From positions 18,931,361-18,995,360 of the forward strand of contig NC_054756.1 of NCBI RefSeq assembly GCF_018143015.1: a stretch of DNA of 64,000 bases, read 5' to 3'. A program made the position numbers and the translations under genes. This stretch comes from Lytechinus variegatus. Its lineage: Eukaryota; Echinodermata; Echinoidea; Temnopleuroida; Toxopneustidae. Below the pieces are notes generated by a model that saw only the letters and a program-made list of their open reading frames with translations, had not been told where the DNA came from and made no database searches. This document shows, one piece after another, positions 55,963 through 64,000 of this stretch. Within the stretch, counting starts at the first letter, position 1. Each line of letters starts with the position of its first letter.

Positions 55963-58900
55963 CTATTCTTCATTATGCTACCCCACTAACATGACTAAGA
56001 AATAATAATAATAATAATGATAATAATAATATAGAGTATTTCTATAAAGCGCCAAATCACATTGATTAATGCGCTAGTACATATCTAGCGATATAAATCT
56101 ACATCTAAATCCCCATCGTTGTTATTTGTGCAATAGCCCACGATATGTAATATCTATTCGGTTACATTAATTTGTATTTATCTTGACAACAGAACTTCAT
56201 TGCCTCAAAACTAACGGCTGGGCAGGGAAGCTATTACATTGGCTTGGAAGATATGGACCAGAATGACCATTATGAGTGGATTGATGGAACGAGTCCGGGT
56301 ATGTGTAGCAATACAATATTATACAGATATTGCCTACCTAGAGTTTTAATATAACATTTTCACTCCCGACAGAGTTATATTTTGCCCAAGGGATTATGTT
56401 TTGCGCGCAGCACTGAGGGAAAATATTATCCTGAGGGAAAAATATAGCTTCGAAGGGGAGTTGAAATGTTTATTATTAAAACGATAGACCAGGCAATATT
56501 ATGGAGTCTATTTGGATCGCCTCAGAGATTGCATTCATCATCTGGCTCCAACCTGAAATTCTTGCTACAGCTATGATCCATGCAGCGAGTGACGTCACCT
56601 TAGTGAATATAACGCCGCAATTGACAGTAAAACGCAGTTATGTTCACTGAGGTAACGTCAAAACCTAGAATATAACAAATGCGATCCTCGCAGCTATGGT
56701 CACTTGATGGCGTTTTGACCTATCACTGATTCGAATCTACATAACCTATGTAATATATATAACCCTATATTACGTACATTCATATTTGTAAATTATGAAA
56801 AGGATGAGTAGTTGGTATTAGTAATGCGAGCACAAAGCGCAAGCAGAAATTTTTTGATATTGTGATCTGAAACTTGATTATGATGTTAATACAGAACAAG
56901 TTGAGTATATGAATAAATCGGTTTCATATTTAGACCTAAAAAATATAGGCATTCTAAATACATCTTTTTTAATGAAAATCAAAGCGAGAGCGAAGCGCGA
57001 GATTGAACTATTTGATAATTCCGATCTGAAAAAAGAGTCAATTTCTGCTCTATATTTTAAGTACTTTGTAGGAAAATTGTGAAGTGGATATGGATCGCAC
57101 AAAAAAAGCTGATATTTTCATTATTATTTGAGTTTGACAAAGGACCTGGACATCCTAAGGACATTAAACCGATAACTATCTTCCTATTCCTCTTGCTATA
57201 AGCGCAAGATTAAACAAAAGGTACAAACTAATTATCAAATTTATATCGTATTCATTAATGCCTAGTGACGACACGAAATCTGATGATATTATGGCCTGAA
57301 AACTGGACATTTCAAGCACTTTCATACATGTAATTATAGATAAGATGCATGAAAAGGGATATTTTGAAAACTTTATGAAATACACGAAAATAATACGAAC
57401 CTGATAATCGAAATTTGCAAGCGCATAGCGCGAGCAGAAAATCGTAATATTCAGACCACAAACTGACATTTTACAAAGCACTTTTTAAAAATCAATTTGC
57501 AAATCACACAAAATAATGAAAGTTCGATTTCCGAGATGAAATATGTTTTGTTTATTGACTTCCAAACTTGATATTTAAACTACATATTGAACAAGATATC
57601 AAAATCATCTAACATGCAATGCGAGCGCGAAGCGCGAGACAAAATTTTATATAGTGACATGAAAGATTCTTTTTATTTTCCAAGTCTTCACCTTACCTTA
57701 TCTTATTCACTCGTCTTCCTCCTCTTCTTTTTTTCTCCTCTCTTTTCCCTATTTTTTTCTTTCTCTCCCTTTTTCCCTATTTTCTTGCTCCGTCAATGGG
57801 GGGGGGGGGGGCAGGGCCCCTCACCCCCTCGATCTGCCTATATTATAATCATCACAATTATTATCATTTTCTACCATTACTGTTATTATCATTATTACTA
57901 TTCATACTACAGTACTATTATTATTATTATCATCATTATTATCATTATCATTATTACCACCACCATCATCATCCTCATCATCTTCATCATCATCATTATT
58001 TTCATGATATGTCAATTGCCACCATTATCATTATTACTGTTATCTTCACCTGTGTCTAAGAGAGAGACCTAAAAACCATCCCTGTTTATCTGCTTGATAT
58101 AGCTGTTATCATGGTTATATGGATTTTTGTGAGACCTACGAAAGGTCCCACCCTTAGGTCCCACTTCAGCGGACCACACACAGGCACGTACCCCGGGGGC
58201 CCGACCTAATTTTGGCGCCCCTGTACACTTTTCGGAAAATTGTCCCCCCCGCCAGGAAATTATAGGTGCCTTATATGGATGTTGAATTATCTCATTTCAT
58301 AGTCACGTGAAAAGGGCGATCGAAGATCACTATTTTGTAAGGAGTTCATAAAAACAAATATCCATGAATATGTTGAAATACCACTTTGCACTGAGCACTT
58401 TGGGGTTTCAATTTAGTTTAAATTCTCGTCAGATTAGGCCTTGCTAAAATTATGTGAGCGGGAGCTGACATTTTTATCAGGGACGGATCCAGCTTTCGCT
58501 TATAGAGGGGGGGGGGGGGGGTGAAAAATAACCTAGGTAAAACATCATTCGGCGCCCCTATGTCGAACTTCATTTTGACGCTCCTTGTTCGAACATCAAT
58601 TCGGTTCCCCTTTAGGTCGAACATAAATTCGGCGCCCCCGATATCAAACACAACTCCATAGGTAAAACATCTATTCGCCCCCGCCCCCCTCCCCTCGGTT
58701 GAAGCTAAATTTGGCGCCCCTTTGTCGAACTTTAATTCGGCGCCCCTCTTTTTTTTATACACAAATTCGGCATCCCTCGGTAGAACATCAATTCGGCGCC
58801 CCTAGGTCGAACATAAATTTGGCACCCCTTAGGTCGAACCTATATTTGCTGCCCCTATATCAAACTCCAATACGGTGCCCCTAGGTAGAACATCGATTCG

Positions 58901-61900
58901 GTGCCCCGAGGTTGAACATCAGTTCGGGCCCCCCCCCATGTCGAACATTAATTTGGTGTCCCCTAAATCAAACTCCATATATTTGGTGTCCCCTAAATCA
59001 AACTCCAATTCCTTGCCCCTAAGTAGAACATCAATTCACCCCCACCATTCATGTCATTTTCATGGAATGGAAGGGGAATCGTCCTCGCCGTGCAAAAGCG
59101 AATGGCAATGTACACCCATAAGGTGCACTAGGATGACTGCGCGGTATAAAAATTACCGTTTTCGAACAGGTTTTTGGGGTGTTGTGTCAAGTATAATCGG
59201 CTCTAACATGAAAACGGGCAAAAACGGGCAGCCAAATTTGGTATCGACTTAAAGGTTAGACATCGGGAGAATGATGCTTATAGAATTTAGACGGAAATCC
59301 ACGGAAATCTAAACGTTTCTAAAAACATGGATTTTCAGCCTATTTCGAGGAATAATCATTCTATAAACCTCCTGAAAGATGTCTTTTATCTACTTTGAAC
59401 CCTTTCACCCAGTAAAAATATATTTTTTTTAAATAATACTACTACCCCTACAAAACATTGTAATAACGCGTGGGTAAAGCAGACATCCTTTCTCCAGACT
59501 TGGTTACTATTTGAAAAATAAAATAGTTTTTACAAATATTCTAAAACGAATACCCAATAATCTAATTACTGTGGAACAACATGAAGACCGATTGTCGAAG
59601 ATCGACTTTCCTCCAGACACAATTATTTCAGGAATAAAAAAATCAATAAAACTCAACCCCCAACAACGAATCTAAGAACCAACAATCCTCCAAATTAAGA
59701 CCATGCATGCAGAAAAGCACATGTTTAGAGCGTTGTCTTTATTCCAGACCCGGTGATTTAAAAATGATTTAAACAATCCTAAAAACAAAAGACTCATATT
59801 CTTATTCTTGTGGAATAACACGAGTATTATGCTTAGTCTTTCGTCTGGACCCGGTTATTTAAAATTAAACCCACTTAAAATGCTTGGGCTTAGAGTGTTG
59901 TCTTTACCCCTCACCGACGTATATTATAACTTTTGAAACGACCGGGTCTGAAAAAAAGACTTTGGACTTGCATTATAATTTTTGAATTAACCGGGTCTGG
60001 AAAAAAGACTTTGGACGTATACTATAATTTTGAAACAAGCGGGTCTGGTAAAAATACATTGGACGTATATTATAATTTTGAAAAACCGGGTCTGGAAAAA
60101 GACTTGGACTTGTACTGTAATATTTCATTAACCGGGTCTGTAAGAAAGACTTTGAACTTTTGTGCTATCTGAACGCATTACTATAGGATATAAGTTTAGA
60201 ACGAATTCGCCCAAAATCACTTCATATTTATTGCATTTGTAGGTAAAGTCAATATTACATTTGTGGTTAAAGTGCATTATTACATTTGTGGGTAACGTGT
60301 TATTACATTTGTGGGCGTTATTACATTTGTGGGCGATCAAAAATTATTACATTTGTGGGTAAAGTGTTATTACATTTGTGGGCGTTATTACATTTGTGGG
60401 TAAAGTGTTATTACATTTGTGGGCGATTATTACATTTGTGGGTGTAACACTCCTCCCCCATGTCGAGCATCAATTCAGTTAGGAAACTGCTCTACCAGCG
60501 GGCCCTGCATAACACAATATGTTAATATTACCCTTCTCCAATCAAAATGCTGAGCGCCTAGCAAGAAGGCAGAAGGTCCAATTTTTATAAGTCTTTGGTA
60601 TGATCGGCTGAGGATCGAACCCACGACCTCCAGTTCATGAGGCGGACGCTCTACCACTGAGCCACCATGCCCGGTACATACATTTGGTGCCCCCTATATC
60701 AAACTGCAATTCGGTGCCCCTAGGCCATAGGTTGAAGATCATTTCGACGCTCTTTGTCGAACTTCAATTCGCCCCCCATGTCGAAAATCAATTCGGCGCC
60801 CATGTCGAAAATCAATTCGGCGCCCCCTATATCATACCCAAATTCGGTGCCTCTAAGTAGAATATCAATTCTGCGTCCCTTTAGGCGCCCCTATGTCAAA
60901 CTTCAATTCGGCGCCCCCATGCCGAACATGAAATCGGCGCCCCCTTGGGCAAACATACTTGGTGCCCCCTATATCGAACTTCAATTCTTCTCCCCTTGGG
61001 AGAACATCAATTCGACGCCCCCTAGGGTAAAGATCTATTTGGCGCCACTATGTCGAACTTTAATTCACCCCCTCCCCTATGTCGAGCATCAATTCCGCAC
61101 CCCTAAATAAAACATTAATTCGGGGCCCCTATGTCGAACAATAATTCGGCGCCCCTAGGTAGAACATAGGTTCGGCGAGCCTAGGTCGAACATGAATTCG
61201 GCGAAAGTGCATACATTATGTGCGGGCATGTCAGGATCCGATGAACGGGGTAATAATAATTGCAATGTAAAGCGCTTAGAAATAAAGAATTGTAAGCGCT
61301 ATATAAATGTAACCATTATTATCATTATTTTTGGTAACCGAACTTTGAATCAAAGTGGACTTTGAATATATTGGATGATTATGTAGTGAAGGTGATTTGG
61401 TCTTTGAGTAAAGACGGACAATGCATTTTTCAAAATTATACTAACGGAAATTATGGGGATATCTTTCAATACGAATTGCTTCCCTAATTTTCGTCCAATG
61501 ATCTCGAGAGCTGTTATTACTGCAGAGATAATAACCACCTATCGCATCTTATCTTATTTACCCGGCTTATTTATTAAGCATAGATTTAGGACATTCGTTT
61601 TATATTTGAGTTACGTTAACTCTTTCTTCTAAAGGCCAGGGGTCCGTTGCAGAAACAGATGCTTTTAAACGCAATTCAAAAAATCAATCGCAAGTCCCAA
61701 ATGCGCGCTGTTGGTTGGTTGAAAATGAAGTTACGAATGATATTTAGAGATGCGATTGATTGCAACTCTTTCTGCAACGGGCCCATGATGTCAAAGTTTT
61801 TGAAATCGAACAATTCGTAATGTCATATGTTTTCTTGGATATTAAGAGAAATGAATATAAGTAAATTCATGGTTTTAAATGTTGCCTTCATAATTTTGAG

Positions 61901-62099
61901 GAACCGATTTATTGATGTGCTTAATGGCTGCTTTATTTCTTTCGAAGGTATTCAAACTGGGATATATCTCTATACAACTGGTCGCCACCACACTGTGCTG
62001 TGATGAGCTCTGGGAGCAGCCCGTCTAATTCTATACATGGACGTTGGAATCGAGTGACTTGTACATCACCAAGACGACACATTTGCCAAATACCTCTAG
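51996..62099 (+). CDS. Secreted or surface C-type lectin-like protein, 3' end outside window
   Basis: Exons: 51996-52080, 55250-55407, 56193-56302, 61948-62099, then at least one exon past the window (last one ends in phase 1). Encodes a signal peptide and a complete C-type lectin-like domain of about 135 residues: HCQSLGGDM, YYIGLED (WIGL position), EWIDGTSP, HCAVMSS, VTC and HICQIP give the fold's conserved cysteines. Calcium-binding residues look lost: the usual WND is WNR and no EPN/QPD motif is visible, so sugar binding is doubtful. The exon 3 to 4 junction needs a weak donor (GTGTAG at 56303); the stronger donor at 56299 would shift the frame. Confidence 0.75.
52297..52446. mobile_element. 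Foldback element with GTTTCATAAAGC ends
   Basis: GTGTTTCATAAAGCTGTTCG and CGAACAGCTTTATGAAAC are inverted ends, followed inward by AAGAACGACTGGTGA and TCACCAGTCGTTCTT. About 150 bases, in the first intron of the lectin-like gene. Confidence 0.75.
53612..53708. repeat. CT-rich microsatellite next to a repeat end
   Basis: TCTCTCTC tracts run from about 53612 to 53676. Directly after them, GTCTCACCTGTATAGCAAAGCGAGACTATG resembles the end of the element at 21663-22755, so this is a fragment of that family. Confidence 0.6.
54031..54622. mobile_element. Foldback element (~590 bases)
   Basis: The ends are TTAAAGGAGAATGAAACC and GGTTTCATTCCCCTTTAA. Inner blocks pair too: TCGGACAAATAATGAGAAAG with CTTTCTCATTATTTGTCCGA, and GCAATGCGACAA with TTGTCGCATTGC. 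Non-coding. Confidence 0.75.
55250..55407 (+). CDS. Lectin-like gene exon 2: N-terminal part of the domain
   Basis: 158 bases, phase 1-0, TTGCAG acceptor and GTACGT donor. Encodes GQDCSASGEDVFEGYRYVF, then TFSATRTHCQSLGGDMPIIT, the first strands and helix of the fold. Confidence 0.82.
55839..56064. mobile_element. Foldback element with a TA-repeat centre
   Basis: AATGTGGATTTGGCGCTTTAG and CTATAAAGCGCCAAATCACATT are inverted ends. AGCATAATGAAGAA and TTCTTCATTATGCT pair around a (TA)n tract at about 55916-55960. ATAATAATA repeats lie in the right arm only. Confidence 0.7.
56193..56302 (+). CDS. Lectin-like gene exon 3: central part of the domain
   Basis: Encodes NFIASKLTAGQGSYYIGLED and DHYEWIDGTSP. 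It is ended here at 56302 because only that keeps frame with exon 4. The better-looking GTATGT donor at 56299 would need an extra exon between 56303 and 61947 to restore frame. Confidence 0.72.
56820..58060. repeat. GCGCGAGC-type repeats followed by simple repeats
   Basis: Reverse copies of the GCTCGCGCTTCGCGC word occur near 56825, 56985, 57418 and 57618. A G run (about 57799) and a GGCAGGGCCCCTCACC block follow. Then a long ATT/ATC simple repeat runs from 57840 to 58035. Open frames across it are low-complexity. Confidence 0.55.
58480..59045 (+). repeat. Minisatellite, ~29-base unit, block 1
   Basis: Many diverged units of the type AATTCGGCGCCCCTAGGTCGAACATC. The left edge joins a GGATCCAGCTTTCGC repeat end with a 13-G run at about 58507. 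Confidence 0.75.
59450..60165. repeat. Inverted-arranged minisatellite, ~48-base unit
   Basis: About five units with CCGGGTCTGGAAAAAAGACTTTGGAC run from 59935 to 60165. Before them, four diverged units in the opposite direction (TTCCAGACCCGGTGATTTAAAA and relatives near 59495, 59610, 59740, 59845) form the other arm, so the block can fold back. Confidence 0.65.
60225..60450 (+). repeat. Minisatellite of TTACATTTGTGGG units
   Basis: About nine units of TATTACATTTGTGGG, with spacers GTAAAGTGT, CGT or CGA. It is different from the blocks on either side. Confidence 0.8.
60475..60672 (-). mobile_element. tRNA-derived SINE
   Basis: On the minus strand it has an A box (TGGCTCAGTGGTAGAGCG), an anticodon-like loop with CAT and a B box (GGTTCGATCC). 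The T stem and acceptor do not pair properly and a body of about 120 bases follows, so it is a SINE rather than a tRNA-Met gene. Confidence 0.65.
60673..61205 (+). repeat. Minisatellite, ~29-base unit, block 2
   Basis: Same unit and same direction as the block at 58480-59045 (AATTCGGCGCCCCCATGCCGAAC). The two blocks look like one array split by the inserted material between them. Confidence 0.75.
61639..61785. mobile_element. Foldback element of the CCGTTGCA family
   Basis: GGGTCCGTTGCAGAAACAGA and ACTCTTTCTGCAACGGGCCC are the ends. AAAAAATCAATCGCAAGTCC and AATGCGCGCTGTTG match the copy at 32131-32257. Confidence 0.7.
61948..62099 (+). CDS. Lectin-like gene exon 4: C-terminal part of the domain
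   Basis: Encodes YSNWDISLYNWSPPHCAVMS and GRWNRVTCTSPRRHICQIP, with the last three conserved cysteines. It ends at a CTCTAG/GTTAGT donor in phase 1, so the protein continues. Confidence 0.82.
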
Positions 62100-62336
62100 G
62101 TTAGTATTCTTTCAAATATTAATGATTTGAGTCGAATAAAGAGGAACCATGCAAAATGTTGCCTTCATTTTTTCCTCCATCGTTACAGTCAGAGTAATTC
62201 AATTGAATATATAGTAATCAGAAATAATTGCATTATCAAGATCATTAATTCTGAATAGGGTGCCGAGAAACGGATGAATGACACCCTAATTAAATATGAA
62301 TGACATTGAAAAAAGTCCGTTGCCCTGCCTGTAATC

Positions 62337-63755
62337 CAGTTGGATTAGAGCTAACAAATTATCAATCAATCTTCAAAAAACCAAATACATGGTATTCAGT
62401 AATACTATAGATTCGTTGCCTCTTGATATATGTATTGAAGATATTCAGCTGGAAAGTGTCTCGTCAATCAAATTCCTGGGTGTCCATGTAAATAACAAAC
62501 TCTCCTGGAAATGTCACATTGACAATATTTGCAAAACCATCTCTCGTAACATAGGCATCATAAATAGGTTAAAAACATTTATTCCTGTTACCTCTCTACT
62601 AACTCTATATTCTTCTCTTATATTACCATATCTCAACTACGGAATCCTGGTTTGGGGCAATACACACCAAAATTTACTAAACAGAATATTACTACTACAA
62701 AAGAAAGCTCTTCGTATCATTTCATTTTCACATCCCCGTTCTCACACTGACCCGCTATTCCTCGAATATAATTTGTTTAAAATCCAAGACTTGTATTTAT
62801 TTCAACTAGGACAGTTTATGTACAACTATAAAAACGACATGATTCCCTCCGTATTCCACGATATGTTTCTTCAAAATAACAGTTATCATACATATCCTAC
62901 CAGACATGGCGATCACTTTCATCTACCAATGCTAAGAACTATTTTTGCTCAAAGTACTTTCATTTTTACAGCCCCAAAATTTTGGAACTCTCTCCACAAT
63001 GATATTCAACAGGCCCCCTCCATTAACTCCTTTAAGAGAAAATTAAAAGTATTTTTGTTAGTATCCTACAAACGAAGTTGATTTGTTTGTAGGTCCTGAT
63101 TGTCTTGTATCCATCTTGTATTTAACACTAAATTTTCCTTTATCACCCGGGTATCAATCCCAAATCTGTGTTTTCATGCTAGCGCTCTCGTTGATCCATG
63201 TTCAAATTTTGTTCTCCCCCCCTCTCTCTCCCTCTCCCTCTATCGGTCAGCCTAATTCTTTTTTCTCTCTCTCTCTCCTCCATCCTCTAATATGTCACTA
63301 TATTGTTTTCTTTGTTCGCGTGTCTGTATGTGTGTGTGTCTTTGATAATACATGTCCAATAATTTTGTCACCTTATTTCCAATTTTTGCTATCATTTCCT
63401 TTCTTACTCTAAAATAGTTTTTCATATTATATTTATCACATTTTACTTTCCCATTTTTATGATATTGTATTTTCGTTCAGCCGAATGAATTTCCATATTT
63501 ACTTAATTTTTATTGCTTTGTCTTGTCTTAATTGCTTTATATAAATTATTTATTCAACTAGCTATAGGGGATCCACGCTCTACAAGCAATGCTTTTTTAG
63601 TGGATCCCCTCATTTCCATATACGCTTTTTTATACAATCGTTTGTTATATAATTATGCTAAGTTAAAAATTATTTCTTATTCGTACTTTGATTTGTTTTT
63701 GCATTCGATTTATATTTGTTTTGGAAATGAAATAAACCTCTTGAATCTGAATCTA
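62337..63755 (+). mobile_element. 5'-truncated CR1-like LINE
   Basis: Homology to the LINE at 32640-36040 starts abruptly within the RT, just after the catalytic region. It continues through the C-terminal ORF, a CT-rich 3' region and a GAATCTGAATCT end at about 63740-63750. It lies in the sense direction in an intron of the lectin-like gene. From 63756 to 64000 nothing is recognised. Confidence 0.75.
62341..63081 (+). pseudogene. LINE reverse transcriptase C-terminal fragment
   Basis: The open frame continues upstream of the first ATG at 62389 to 62341 (WIRANKLSINLQKTKY). Conserved tail motifs: IKFLGVHVNNKLSW, SRNIGIINRLK, LILPYLNYGILVWGN, LLLQKKALRIISF, YPTRHGDHFHLP and APKFWNSLH. The catalytic half is missing, so it is non-functional as RT although its frame is still open. 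Confidence 0.85.
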
Positions 63756-64000
63756 ATATCGCTTACACGAATAATGAACAAAATACCTAGATCCATAACA
63801 GAGGTCATGGTGAAAATGAGGTGCCGGGTTATGTGTCTCTGTGGCAAATAGGAGAAAAAAAGGAAAAAAAATAGAGAATTCGATAAAAGCCATTTTTGCA
63901 TACTATGTGGGTTTCAAGTTTATGCTGAAACACAAAATTCAGTATCTAAATGTAGAGAAATTATAAAAGTCCAGATTTTTTGAGGCAGGACAAGCACCAA

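Noticed and set aside
57587..58072. 161-codon frame with long Ile/Tyr runs
   Set aside because: It reads through ATT/ATC simple repeats and a poly-G tract, so the open frame is a composition effect.
60225..60450. Regular short repeats resembling a CRISPR array
   Set aside because: Spacers are 3-9 bases and alike, and the DNA is animal; this is a minisatellite.
20440..60672. Possible tRNA genes at 12390, 20512, 22895, 28385, 31005 and 60672
   Set aside because: A and B boxes are good, but acceptor and T stems do not pair and a non-tRNA body follows each, so they are called SINEs.

Overview
This window is animal nuclear DNA, most likely from an echinoderm and probably a sea urchin. It is AT-rich and intron-rich. 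It carries spliced exons of animal extracellular domains (MAM, C-type lectin, EGF), tRNA-derived SINEs, a BEL/Pao retrotransposon, CR1-like LINEs and many foldback elements. Frequent GGCCTA words and the family of repeats built on GCTCGCGCTTCGCGCTCGC fit that guess, but the species call is inference.

Layout. 1-6302: a decayed minus-strand BEL/Pao LTR retrotransposon, cut by the left window edge. 6303-17100: intergenic DNA full of repeats. It includes a short motif scattered in both orientations, foldback elements and a tandem duplication that carries two copies of an EGF-like exon (7945-8031, 8833-8928). 17123-26314 (minus) and 28665-43493 (plus): two complete, head-to-head paralogous genes. 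Each has eight coding exons and encodes a type I membrane protein with a signal peptide, one MAM domain, a Ser/Thr stalk, one transmembrane helix and a tyrosine-rich tail. I rebuilt both models by hand; every splice junction keeps frame and the intron phases are the same in both (1,1,0,0,1,1,2). The ectodomains match closely, while the tails differ greatly in length and motifs.

Introns of the plus-strand gene hold a nearly intact CR1-like LINE (about 32658-36040) and two very large foldback elements (about 36640-38360 and 41583-42812). 43494-51995 is intergenic. Its main feature is a 3.3 kb foldback transposon (46759-50067) whose ends are inverted arrays of a short tandem repeat, flanked by an 8-base direct repeat. 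51996 to past 62099 (plus) is a C-type lectin-like gene with a signal-peptide exon and three lectin exons, running off the right edge. Its introns hold minisatellites, foldback elements, a SINE and a 5'-truncated LINE.

How the genes fit together: all three host genes encode secreted or surface recognition-type proteins. The paired MAM receptors have ITIM-like and YxxM tail motifs and look like a diverged receptor pair made by inverted duplication. A role in cell recognition or immunity is a hypothesis from domain content and is not shown by the sequence.
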